Shown: piece by piece, positions 17,531 to 25,830 of the stretch | Layout of the letters: every line of letters begins with the position of its first letter | How positions within the stretch are numbered: the first letter of the stretch is position 1 | Origin: Streptomyces pyxinae | GTDB taxonomy: Bacteria; Actinomycetota; Actinomycetes; Streptomycetales; Streptomycetaceae | Reading direction: 5' to 3' | NCBI RefSeq assembly: GCF_024756275.1 | Contig: NZ_JANUGQ010000009.1 | Location: forward strand, 172,696 to 236,695 | DNA: 64,000 bases | Position numbers and translations under genes: made by a program | Notes under the pieces: generated by a model | Told to the model about the DNA's origin: nothing | Database searches by the model: none | What the model saw: only the letters and a program-made list of their open reading frames with translations

Positions 17531-20500
17531 TCAGTCCCCGGCGGCCGGCGCGCACACCGGAGCCTCCCGCGCCGGGCCGAGGTCGGTGACGGTGAAGTCG
17601 TCCAGCACGAAGTCGGCGCCGGCCGGGGCGCCCGCGCGCTTGCGCAGACCGGTCCAGGTGTCGCCGCAGCCGGGCGTCACCGTCTCGGTGAAGCGGGCGG
17701 TGGTGCGCTGCTGCCCGATCGGGGTGCGCCGGGTCTCCACCGAGCGGCCGTCCGCGTCGTACCCGGTGACCCACTCATAGGCCCCCGGGTGGCTGGACTG
17801 GTGGGCGTACTCGATCCGGTAGCGGTGCCCGGGGGTGAGCGGGACGGTCCAGGGGGCGGTGCGGTAGACCAGTCCGGCGTTCTCCTCATGGGACTTCAGC
17901 GACCACTCGCCGGCGAGCACGTCGTCCACCAGCTTTCCGTTCCAGCCGGCCTGGGTGTAGGGGGCGTGCAGCCGGGCGAGGTGGGTGCGGGGGTCGTTGG
18001 TGCCGCCCGCGTCGCCCTTCAGGAACGGGCCCCAGCCCTGGTCGACCGCCTCGAAGTCCTCGGTGCCGGAGGTACTGGCGGCACCGGGCGCGCCGGGTGC
18101 GCCGGGCGGACCGCCGGCCGGGGCGGTGGCGACCAGCCGGACGTCGTCCACCCGGACCCGGGCGCCGCTTCCGCCGGCCGCCGTGACGGAGAGGGTGGTG
18201 CGGCCGTCGCGGGGCGCGGTGAAGGCGACCTTGGCGCGCTGGAAGGACGTACCGTGCCAGTCGGAGGCGGCGATCCGGTTCGGGACGGTGGAGCGCTCCA
18301 CGGCGACCGACGCGCCCCCGGCGGCGAGGGTGGTCCGGCGGGTGGCCCCCGGCTGGACCTCGATCCAGGCGGAGGCGGTGTACCGGGCGCCCGGGGTCAG
18401 TCCGGTGATCCGCTGGGCGAGCCCGGCGGGCGCGGTGCCGGTGAGCGCCGCGCTGTTGCGGCCCGAGTCGTCGGTGTGGCGGGTGACCGCCCCGGTGGTG
18501 CTCCAGCCGCGCAGCCGGGCGTCGTTGAAGCCCGGGTCAGCCACCGGGGTGGACTCGCCCCAGCGCGGGTCGGCGGGCCGGGGCGCGGCGCCCGGGTGGA
18601 GGACGTACGCCTGGCCGGCGGCCGCGGTGAGGGTGATCCGGCCGTCGGGCCCGGGGCGCACGGTCCCGGTGCGCACCCGGCCGTTGTCGGTGAGCCGGTG
18701 GACCGTGTACGGCCCGCTGCCCGGTGGCACCGCCCACCTGCTGGTGCCACCCGACTTGTTGTAGTGGTAGAGCTTCCTGCCGCCGTCCCAGGGCAGTAGA
18801 TAGCGGTCGCCGTCGAGCACCGTGCGGCCGTGCTCCCGGAAGGTCCGCCGGCCGTGCTCCAGAGTGCCGCGCACCCCGCCGGTGAAGGTGATCTCCTGGT
18901 CGGTCCAGCGCAGGATCCGCTGGTGCTGGAGGTACTTGGCGGGGAGGTCGCGCTGCCAGACGTTGGCGGTGAAGGCGGTGTGGTCGTTCTCGCCGGTCCA
19001 GCCCTCGAAGTCGGCCAGGGCGGTCTGGCCGAGGATGGGGTGGTCGTTCCAGACGTCCTTCTCGCCGTTGCGGATGAAGCGGATGATCCGTGAGTTGAGG
19101 CCCTTGTTGGTGGCGCCGCCGTAGTCGAGGTCATTGGCCCAGTGCGACCAGAGCGAGGCGTGCTCGAACTTGTCGGCCCACTCGGTACCGACGGTCCAGC
19201 CCTGTTTCCGGGCGGCCCGCAGGGTCTCGTCCGCGATCCAGCCGTGGGTGTGATAGACGTCCACATAGAGGAAGTCGAGGTTGCGGTCGGTCTCGTCGCG
19301 CAGCCGCTGGAGGCGGCGGGTCAGGTCGCCGCTGGTGAGGTCGCGGCGCTGGTCGATGGAGTAGCTCTGGTTGAGCCAGTTCCAGCCGGGCCTGGCCTTG
19401 TCGACCAGGGTCTCGCTGAAGTTCCGCGCCTCCGGGTAGGACTCGGTGGCGTTGATGTGCACCCCGAAGTCAGCGTTCCACTTCTTCCCCTGCCGCAGCA
19501 GGGAGTTGAGGTCCTTGAGGCCGCCGGCCCGCTCGTTGTAGTTGCCGCCGTAGTCGGGGTGGGCGGAGTCGTGGCCCTCGGCGCCGTACCCCTTGAGGAT
19601 CGCCAACTGGCCGAGCCCGTCGGTCTCCAGGGAGATCCGCTTGATGTCGTCCAGGGTGCGGGCGAAGGGATGGGTGGCCTGACTGGCGAAGTTGAACGGG
19701 ATGTGGGTGATCACCCGGTCCGGGGTGCCCGCGCTGCCGGGGGCGGTCCGGCCGATGGTGCGGAAGGCGACGGCGGCGTCCTGCCAGTCGACCACCCGGT
19801 CGCCGTTGGCGTCCGGGGTGACCACCACCTTGGCCCAGGGCAGGTCCTCGCCGCGCTCCGGCTCGGGTGCCCCGGCGGCGCGGTAGGTCCACTGGCCGGA
19901 CCAGACGCCCACCCGTACGCCGCCGCCGTCCCCGGCGCGCACCGCCTGGTGCCAGAGCCGGGCGTCGTCGCCGTCGGTGGGCCCGGCGGGCTTGTCGTAG
20001 CTGGAGTTGGACTCCACGGCGGCGGCGAGCGAGCCGGTGTTGACCAGCGCGTACGAGGCTCCGCTCGCCACCGCCTCGGGCGCGGTGTCCGGGCCGACCG
20101 CCGCGAACACATCGGCGGTGCGGGTGGAGTCGGGATCCAGGCGGGTGAACGCGGTGGCCGCGCCCGGTTCGCCGGAGCCGACCGAGACCAGGTCGTGGCC
20201 GGGGATGTCCAGGGTGCCGACCCGGAACGCCGGGGTGTCCCGGACGGCGGTGATCCGGAAGGTGGTGGCCCGCCCCGACACCCCGAGGGAGGCGTCCAGC
20301 TCCACCCCGGGCAGCGCCGGGAAGCCGAGCGTGTACCGGGCCTCGGCGCCCGTGACCACGGGTGCCCCGATGGGGCGTACGTCGTAGGGGGTGCCGTTGA
20401 GGGTGACCCGGGTGACCGGCCGGGTGCTGCCCAGCAGCCGGGCGCCGGTGGCCCGGTCGGTGTACGACAGCACCCGGGGGAAGTCCCCGGCGACGGCGAC

Positions 20501-20635
20501 CTCCAGCTGCCCGGAGCGGAGCACGGCGGCCCCGGGCGGGGGCTCGGCCGACCGGGCCGCGACCGGCCCGGCCAGGGTGAACACGACGGCGGAAGCGGCG
20601 GCGAGTGCGCACGCCGCGCGGATTCGTGGCGACAT
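17531..20635 (-). CDS. Secreted endo-alpha-N-acetylgalactosaminidase (GH101)
   Basis: 1034 residues with an N-terminal signal peptide (ACALAAASAVVFTLAGPVAARSA). The GH101 core is recognisable by DFLYVDVYHTHGW, whose second Asp fits the nucleophile, and TEWADKFEHASLWSHW, whose Glu fits the acid/base. C-terminal beta-sandwich modules (PGARYTASAWIEV; DDVRLV; DDFTVTDLG) look like carbohydrate-binding domains. GH101 enzymes release Gal-beta1,3-GalNAc (core-1 O-glycan) from Ser/Thr of mucin-type glycoproteins. With the nearby PL8 lyase it suggests use of glycosaminoglycans and glycoproteins. Confidence 0.92.
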   Translation of the reverse strand: MSPRIRAACALAAASAVVFTLAGPVAARSAEPPPGAAVLRSGQLEVAVAGDFPRVLSYTDRATGARLLGSTRPVTRVTLNGTPYDVRPIGAPVVTGAEARYTLGFPALPGVELDASLGVSGRATTFRITAVRDTPAFRVGTLDIPGHDLVSVGSGEPGAATAFTRLDPDSTRTADVFAAVGPDTAPEAVASGASYALVNTGSLAAAVESNSSYDKPAGPTDGDDARLWHQAVRAGDGGGVRVGVWSGQWTYRAAGAPEPERGEDLPWAKVVVTPDANGDRVVDWQDAAVAFRTIGRTAPGSAGTPDRVITHIPFNFASQATHPFARTLDDIKRISLETDGLGQLAILKGYGAEGHDSAHPDYGGNYNERAGGLKDLNSLLRQGKKWNADFGVHINATESYPEARNFSETLVDKARPGWNWLNQSYSIDQRRDLTSGDLTRRLQRLRDETDRNLDFLYVDVYHTHGWIADETLRAARKQGWTVGTEWADKFEHASLWSHWANDLDYGGATNKGLNSRIIRFIRNGEKDVWNDHPILGQTALADFEGWTGENDHTAFTANVWQRDLPAKYLQHQRILRWTDQEITFTGGVRGTLEHGRRTFREHGRTVLDGDRYLLPWDGGRKLYHYNKSGGTSRWAVPPGSGPYTVHRLTDNGRVRTGTVRPGPDGRITLTAAAGQAYVLHPGAAPRPADPRWGESTPVADPGFNDARLRGWSTTGAVTRHTDDSGRNSAALTGTAPAGLAQRITGLTPGARYTASAWIEVQPGATRRTTLAAGGASVAVERSTVPNRIAASDWHGTSFQRAKVAFTAPRDGRTTLSVTAAGGSGARVRVDDVRLVATAPAGGPPGAPGAPGAASTSGTEDFEAVDQGWGPFLKGDAGGTNDPRTHLARLHAPYTQAGWNGKLVDDVLAGEWSLKSHEENAGLVYRTAPWTVPLTPGHRYRIEYAHQSSHPGAYEWVTGYDADGRSVETRRTPIGQQRTTARFTETVTPGCGDTWTGLRKRAGAPAGADFVLDDFTVTDLGPAREAPVCAPAAGD

Positions 20636-20839
20636 GCGGTCCGGAGTAGCCGCCCCCTCGGAAGACCGTCAACGCGTCTCCCGCCGGCCACCGCCCCCAG
20701 TCCAAGCCTCCGGGCGCTCAGTCCAAGCGGATCCGGAAGCACCGGAGCCTGATGGTTGAAAGTTAAATGGAATGCCGCTACGGTCGAATCAGTTGAACGA
20801 TGAACGAACGACGTCGTATCGAGAATGGGGTGCGTTCCC

Positions 20840-21496
20840 ATGGGTCTCTTCCACCGTGACAGCCGTGACAGCCGTGACAAGGCGGCCGTCACCGGCACGA
20901 CCGCGAAGGACACCGCCGCGACCGGTGCCACCACGACCGTCGTCGATCCGGCGCTCGCCGCGCTGACCGGCACGTACACCGTCGACCCGGCCCACAGCGA
21001 GCTGGGCTTCACCGCCCGGCACGCCATGGTCACCAATGTCCGGGGCTCCTTCACCGATTTCTCGGGCACGCTCCGGCTCGACGGCTCGGACCCGGCCGCC
21101 TCCAGCGCCTCGATCGACGCCCGGATCGCCTCCGTGGACACCGGCAACGCCGACCGGGACACCCATCTGCGCAGCGGCGACTTCTTCGACGCCGAGCAGT
21201 TCCCGGAGATGACGTTCCGCTCCACCGGCGCGGAACACCTGGGCGGCGACGACTTCCGCCTCACCGGTGACCTCACCCTCAAGGGCGTCACCCGTCCGCT
21301 CACCATCGACCTGGCGTTCAACGGCTCCGCCAAGGACCCGTTCGGCAACGAGCGCGTCGGCTTCGAGGGCCGGGCCGAGCTGCTGCGCTCCGAGTGGGGG
21401 CTCACCTGGAACGCCGCCCTGGAGACGGGCGGGATGCTGGTGAGCGACAGGATCAAGCTGACCTTCGACATCTCGGCCGTCCGCGACACCGCCTGA
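20840..21496 (+). CDS. YceI family protein
   Basis: 218 residues. The YceI lipocalin-like domain starts near residue 50 (TYTVDPAHSELGFTARHAMVTNVRG; DFFDAEQFPEMTF; GDLTLKGVTRPLTIDL). YceI proteins bind isoprenoid-like lipids. No signal peptide is seen; instead an odd N-terminal extension rich in HRDSRDSRDK and Thr/Ala. The start is uncertain: ATG 20840, or ATG 20825 five codons earlier. A strong terminator follows at 21548. Confidence 0.87.
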   Translation: MGLFHRDSRDSRDKAAVTGTTAKDTAATGATTTVVDPALAALTGTYTVDPAHSELGFTARHAMVTNVRGSFTDFSGTLRLDGSDPAASSASIDARIASVDTGNADRDTHLRSGDFFDAEQFPEMTFRSTGAEHLGGDDFRLTGDLTLKGVTRPLTIDLAFNGSAKDPFGNERVGFEGRAELLRSEWGLTWNAALETGGMLVSDRIKLTFDISAVRDTA

Positions 21497-21547
21497 TCCC
21501 CCGGGCGATCCGGGCGACCGTACGCCCGCCCCCTGGCCGACCGTACC

Positions 21548-21581
21548 GGGTCCGGCACCCCGCACCCGGGGCGCCGGACCC
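21548..21581 (+). terminator. Terminator after the YceI gene
   Basis: Arms GGGTCCGGCACCCCG (21548-21562) and CGGGGCGCCGGACCC (21567-21581) pair with one mismatch around a CACC loop. It lies between convergent genes and may serve both. Confidence 0.7.
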
Positions 21582-21635
21582 GTCGCCGTACGCCCCCCGC
21601 CCGGGGCGGGTCGGCACCGTGCCGGAGGCGGCGCC

Positions 21636-21935
21636 TCAGCCGCGCACGGGCTCCGGGACGAACGGAGCCATCTCGACCCGTGCCACAGGCAGGCCCAGCT
21701 CGGCCAGCCGCTCGACGGCCCAGGCCACGGCCTCCTCCAGATGCGGTGCCGTCACCGCGCAGGGGAACCGGACCCCGTCCGGGTCCTCCTCCCAGCCGAT
21801 CTCGCCACCCGCGAGGGCGTCCGCGTGATCGAACCGGTCGGACTGCGCCTCACCCGGCCGTTCGCCGGGGTGCAGGGTGAACGACCAGACGCGGGTGTCC
21901 GCCGTACGGCCAAGTGCCTTTACCGACATGGTCAT
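21636..21935 (-). CDS. Small hypothetical protein
   Basis: 99 residues (MTMSVKALGRTADTRVWSFTLHP...), acidic, with no signal or membrane segment. GGAGGG lies just upstream of ATG 21935; a second ATG two codons in is possible. I do not recognise the family. It is downstream of, and on the same strand as, the Gly-rich membrane protein, with 154 nt between. Confidence 0.6.
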   Translation of the reverse strand: MTMSVKALGRTADTRVWSFTLHPGERPGEAQSDRFDHADALAGGEIGWEEDPDGVRFPCAVTAPHLEEAVAWAVERLAELGLPVARVEMAPFVPEPVRG

Positions 21936-22089
21936 CGCCCTCCCTGTGGCTCGCGCGGCGGTCACCGCGCCCACGGGGAGGAACGAGCACCGGGGTGGAC
22001 AGGGCACGGCCCCGGGCGGGGCGGGGGCCGACAGGGCACGGGCCGGGCCACAGGGCACGATTCGGCCCCGGGCGGCGGCGCCCGGGTGG

Positions 22090-23463
22090 CTAGAAGCCGC
22101 CGCCGCCGAAGTCCCCGCCACCGCCACCGAAGCCCCCGCCGTCGCCGCCGAAGCCGCCTCCGTCACCGAAGCCGCCGCCGAAGTCGGAGGGATTGAAGTC
22201 GCCGCCGGAGAAGTCACCGCCCGCGTAGTCGCCGCCGTCGAAGCCGGGGCCGCCGTAGTCGGCGGCGTACGCCGGGGTGGAGAGCATCGAGCCGAGCAGG
22301 GTGCCGGTCAGCAGACCCGGGAGCATGCCGCCGCCGAAGTAGCCGCCCGCCCAGGGGCCGTACGCCGGGCCGGCCTCCCAGTAGGGGCGGCGGCCCCGGT
22401 CGGTCTCCACGGTGCGGGCCATCGGGTCCCGGCCGTCCCGCAGCCGGGCCGCGTCGGCCGCGCAGACCGGCACCTCGCGCACCGCTCCCCCGTCCGGCGC
22501 CCACTCCGCCTCGGTCGCGGCCGGTCCGTGGCGCGGGTCGAAGAAGCAGGGGGCCCGCCGCTCGGGAAGCGGGCGGCCCTCGCGGCGGGCGGCGAGGACG
22601 GCGAGCGAGAAGCGGCCGTCCTCCAGCGCCTCGGTCACCCCGCGCACCTCGCCCGGGTGCCGGGCCCCGGCCATCCGGCTCTTGGCCTGGTCGTAGGCGT
22701 CGAGGGCCCGTTCGTAGTCGGCGCGCATGGCGTCGTCGGCGCCCTTCTCGGCGGGGTGGAAGTCCAGCCGGTCCAGCTCCTCGCCGAACGCGGTGATGTC
22801 CTCGTCCACCACCACCCGGAGCCTCGCCAGCTCCTCTGCCTCCCGCTCGGCCTTCCGGCGCCGGTTGCGGCGGACCACGGCGTACGCGGTCGCCCCGCCG
22901 GCCGCCGCCACCGCGCCCACGGTGACCAGGCCGGCCACCGGCACACCGCCGTCGTCGCCGGGCACGCCGGACCAGCTGTCCGGGGCCGAGCCACGGGTCT
23001 GGGGCAGCACCTGGTCCACGAAGGAGTTCAGCTCGGCGGTGGCGGAGACACCCGGCTGCCGTACGGCGGTGACCACGTTCTGGACCGCCCGGGACGGCAT
23101 CACCGAGCGGTCGGCGCCGGCCGCGAACCGGTCGCCCAGCCGGATCGCGTAGAGCCCGGTGACCCCGGTCTCGGCGCGCAGGTTCTGGAGCAGCTTGGCC
23201 TCCGGGAACGCGGCGGTGGCCGGCAGCACGGCCACGAAGACCGGCTTGTCGGCGTTCTTGATCCGCTGGGCCAGGGCGTCCGCGTCGGCCTTGGGCAGCT
23301 GGTCGGCGGCGCCGGGGTGGACGTACACCGGCCCCTTCCGCAGCGCCTCGGCCACCTCGGACAGCCCTGAAGCCCGGGCCCCGGCGCCGGGCGCCAGGGC
23401 GAGCAGCAGCAGAAGCGTCAGCCCCGCCAGGGCCGACAGCGAGATGAGCGGCCTGGTCCTCAT
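22090..23463 (-). CDS. Putative membrane protein with Gly/Asp/Phe-rich C-terminus
   Basis: 457 residues. A signal-like segment is at 8-30 (LSALAGLTLLLLLALAPGAG), then an extracytoplasmic domain to ~170 reminiscent of TPM-type domains (GPVYVHPGAADQL, IKNADKPVFVAVLP). A membrane segment lies at ~175-200 (VAGLVTVGAVAAAGGATAYAVV), followed by a charged cytoplasmic region with a coiled-coil-like stretch (RRKAEREAEELARL). The last ~70 residues are Gly/Phe/Asp repeats (GGDFSGGDF; GGFGGDGGGFGGGG). The function is unknown and the TPM comparison is tentative. Confidence 0.75.
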   Translation of the reverse strand: MRTRPLISLSALAGLTLLLLLALAPGAGARASGLSEVAEALRKGPVYVHPGAADQLPKADADALAQRIKNADKPVFVAVLPATAAFPEAKLLQNLRAETGVTGLYAIRLGDRFAAGADRSVMPSRAVQNVVTAVRQPGVSATAELNSFVDQVLPQTRGSAPDSWSGVPGDDGGVPVAGLVTVGAVAAAGGATAYAVVRRNRRRKAEREAEELARLRVVVDEDITAFGEELDRLDFHPAEKGADDAMRADYERALDAYDQAKSRMAGARHPGEVRGVTEALEDGRFSLAVLAARREGRPLPERRAPCFFDPRHGPAATEAEWAPDGGAVREVPVCAADAARLRDGRDPMARTVETDRGRRPYWEAGPAYGPWAGGYFGGGMLPGLLTGTLLGSMLSTPAYAADYGGPGFDGGDYAGGDFSGGDFNPSDFGGGFGDGGGFGGDGGGFGGGGGDFGGGGF

Positions 23464-23564
23464 ACCTCGACGCTACCCGAATGGCGGTAAAGGAGACATG
23501 TGTGCGGGCGGGAGTGTGCTGGGACCCGAGGGGCGGCCGGGGTGCCGAGGACCCCGGACCCGAG

Positions 23565-23630
23565 GGCCCCGGAGCCGGGGAGGACCGGAGCCGGGGAGGA
23601 CCGGGGCCGGGAGGACCGGGGCCGCCCGGG
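23565..23630. repeat. Short tandem repeat downstream of cimA
   Basis: Units of about 15-16 nt, GGAGCCGGGGAGGACC, occur twice exactly and then in shortened form (GGGGCCGGGAGGACC), between the membrane protein and cimA. It may act as a transcription barrier; no coding sense was found. Confidence 0.5.
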
Positions 23631-23634
23631 GGCG

Positions 23635-25260
23635 TCACTCGGCGGGGGCGACCCCGGCGCGCAGCAGGCCGTAGGTGTACGCGTCCTCCAGCGCCTGCCA
23701 GGAGGCGGCGATGACGTTCTCGCCGACGCCTACCGTCGCCCACTCCCCCTCGCCGTCCCCGGTGGTGACGAGCACCCGGGTGGTCGACTCGGTGCCGTGC
23801 CTGCCCTCCAGGATGCGGACCTTGTAGTCCACCAGCTCCAGCTTGGCCAGCTGCGGGTAGATCCGCTCCAGGCCCGCCCGCATCGCCCGGTCCAGGGCGT
23901 TGACCGGGCCGTTTCCCTCGGCGGTGGTGACGATCCGCTCGCCCTTGGCCCAGAGTTTCACGGTGGCCTCGTTGGCGTGCGTGCCGTCCGGGCGGTCCTC
24001 GGTGATCGCCCGCCAGGACTCCGTACGGAAGTACTGGCGCGGGCCGCCCTCGGCCTCGGCGCGGAGCAGCAGCTCGAAGGAGGCGTCGGCCGCCTCGTAG
24101 GTGTAGCCGCGCAGCTCGCGTTCCTTGACCCGCTCCACCACCCGGCCGACCAGCTCCCGGTCGCCGCGCAGGTCCACCCCGAGCTCCCGCCCCTTCAGCT
24201 CGATCGACGCCCGGCCGGCCATGTCGGAGACCAGGGTGCGCATGGTGTTGCCGACCAGCTCGGGGTCGATGTGCTGGTACAGGTCCGGGTCCACCTTGAT
24301 GGCCGAGGCGTGCAGCCCCGCCTTGTGCGCGAACGCGGAGACCCCCACGTACGGCTGGTGCGTGGACGGCGCCAGGTTGACCACCTCGGCGATGGCGTGC
24401 GAGATCCGGGTCATCTCGGCGAGCGCCCCGGCCGGAAGCACCCGCTTGCCGTACTTCAGCTCCAGCGCGGCGACGACCGGGAAGAGGTTGGCGTTGCCGA
24501 CCCGCTCGCCGTAGCCGTTGGCGGTGCACTGGACATGGGTGGCGCCCGCGTCCACGGCGGCCAGGGTGTTGGCGACGGCGCAGCCGGTGTCGTCCTGGGC
24601 GTGGATGCCGAGCCGGGCGCCGGTCTCCGTGAGCACGCCGGCGACGACGGCCCCCACCTGCGCGGGCAGCATCCCGCCGTTGGTGTCGCAGAGGATCACC
24701 ACCTCGGCCCCGGCCCCGTGGGCCGCGCGGACCACGGCCTCGGCGTAGGCCGGATTCGCCCGGTGGCCGTCGAAGAAGTGCTCGCAGTCGACGAAGACCC
24801 GGCGGCCCTGCTCGCGGAGGTACGAGACGGTGTCCGCGACCATCGCCAGGTTCTCGTCCAGGGTGGTCCGCAGCGCCAGTTCCACATGGCGGTCGTGCGC
24901 CTTGGCGACCAGGGTGATCACCGGGGCGCCGGAGTCGAGCAGCGCCTTGACCTGCGGGTCCGCCGCGGCGGTGGTCCCGGGCCTGCGGGTGGCGCCGAAG
25001 GCCACCAGCTGGGCGTTCCGGAAGCCGATCTCCTGGCGGGCCCGGGCGAAGAACTCGGTGTCGCGCGGGTTGGCGCCGGGCCAGCCGCCCTCGATGAAGC
25101 CCACGCCGAAGTCGTCCAGGTGCCGGGCGATGGTCAGCTTGTCCGCGACGGTGAGGTTGATCCCCTCGCGCTGGGCGCCGTCGCGCAGCGTGGTGTCGAA
25201 GACATGGAAGCCGTCGCCGGGGGCCGGGACGGCGGCGGGACTGTCGGTCTCCGTGGTCAT
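23635..25260 (-). CDS. cimA: (R)-citramalate synthase
   Basis: 541 residues. HMGL-like TIM barrel begins HVFDTTLRDGAQREG, with metal-binding HAQDDTGCAVANTLA and a C-terminal LeuA-type regulatory domain. It condenses pyruvate and acetyl-CoA to citramalate, the first step of the threonine-independent isoleucine route. It differs from LeuA in motifs such as FIEGGWPGANPRD, and it sits where S. coelicolor has SCO5529. I chose ATG 25260 because AGGAG lies 9 nt upstream; an ATG 16 codons earlier lacks such a site. Expression is probably controlled by the leader terminator at 25355-25389. Confidence 0.9.
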   Translation of the reverse strand: MTTETDSPAAVPAPGDGFHVFDTTLRDGAQREGINLTVADKLTIARHLDDFGVGFIEGGWPGANPRDTEFFARARQEIGFRNAQLVAFGATRRPGTTAAADPQVKALLDSGAPVITLVAKAHDRHVELALRTTLDENLAMVADTVSYLREQGRRVFVDCEHFFDGHRANPAYAEAVVRAAHGAGAEVVILCDTNGGMLPAQVGAVVAGVLTETGARLGIHAQDDTGCAVANTLAAVDAGATHVQCTANGYGERVGNANLFPVVAALELKYGKRVLPAGALAEMTRISHAIAEVVNLAPSTHQPYVGVSAFAHKAGLHASAIKVDPDLYQHIDPELVGNTMRTLVSDMAGRASIELKGRELGVDLRGDRELVGRVVERVKERELRGYTYEAADASFELLLRAEAEGGPRQYFRTESWRAITEDRPDGTHANEATVKLWAKGERIVTTAEGNGPVNALDRAMRAGLERIYPQLAKLELVDYKVRILEGRHGTESTTRVLVTTGDGEGEWATVGVGENVIAASWQALEDAYTYGLLRAGVAPAE

Positions 25261-25354
25261 GATGGTTGGCTCCTGTCGGATGGAGGGCTCCGGAACGACT
25301 GGCTCCACTGCCCACCGTCCCGCGCGCCGCCGTTCCCGGCCGGGGTGGGGGCCG

Positions 25355-25389
25355 GAAAACGAAAAGACCCCTCGCGGATGCGAGAGGTC
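25355..25389 (-). terminator. Leader terminator of cimA (candidate attenuator)
   Basis: On the minus strand GACCTCTCGC pairs with GCGAGGGGTC (10 bp, one G-U) around loop ATCC, directly followed by TTTTCGTTTT. This is a T-rich intrinsic terminator, rare in this GC-rich genome. It lies ~95 nt upstream of the cimA start on the coding strand, where it can only act as a leader terminator or end an upstream transcript. No gene is upstream on this strand for ~330 nt, so attenuation is the likeliest role. Confidence 0.7.
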
Positions 25390-25443
25390 TGCGCGCGGGT
25401 CTGGACACGGTGTCCACCGCCCGTGGAGGGTGCTGCCGCGGGG

Positions 25444-25500
25444 TCAGTGGTCACTGCGGACCGGCGCGCTGCTGCCGATAATCACCGGGTGAGCGAGCAC
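25444..25500 (-). CDS. Possible cimA leader peptide (18 residues)
   Basis: GTG at 25500 opens a short frame reading MLAHPVIIGSSAPVRSDH, ending ~55 nt before the leader terminator. It contains Val-Ile-Ile and further Leu and Val codons, fitting an attenuator sensing branched-chain aminoacyl-tRNA. No Shine-Dalgarno is seen; a CAGACT -10-like box at 25507-25512 (minus strand) would place the transcript start at the GTG, so it could be leaderless. No convincing antiterminator was found. Speculative. Confidence 0.3.
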   Translation of the reverse strand: MLAHPVIIGSSAPVRSDH

Positions 25501-25830
25501 ACCGGCAGTCTGCCACAGGGCCCCGCGAACCCGGCATCCGGTCTCACCATGCGGGCGGCCGGTCCACAGGACGGATCATGAACCGCGCACGAAGGGGCCA
25601 CGGGCGGGGTCACGGGCGTGCGCGCCGATGGTCCACCGGCCGGAACAGGAGCGGCGCGCGGACGGTCCACGAGCCGGATCCGGGCCCGGCGCGCGGACAG
25701 GCCCGGGGCTCGGAGCCCGGGGCTGACGGGCCCGGCCCGGGGACCTGGGACCGACGGCCTCGGGGCTGACGGGCCCGGCCCGGGGCCCGGGTGGTCGTGC
25801 GGAGACTGCCCGGGCCCGGCGGGGCGGGGC
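25501..25830. other. Intergenic region between cimA leader and ilvE
   Basis: No gene seen. Two near-identical copies of GGGGCTGACGGGCCCGGCCCGGGG begin near 25708 and 25762, forming GC-rich potential hairpins beyond the ilvE stop that may end ilvE transcription. Confidence 0.4.

Noticed and set aside
25425..25442. T-box-like sequence GAGGGTGCTGCCGCGG on the plus strand near the cimA leader
   Set aside because: It resembles the T-box core (AGGGTGGNACCGCG) at 12 of 14 bases but lies on the strand opposite to cimA, with no plus-strand gene downstream and no stem I or specifier structure.
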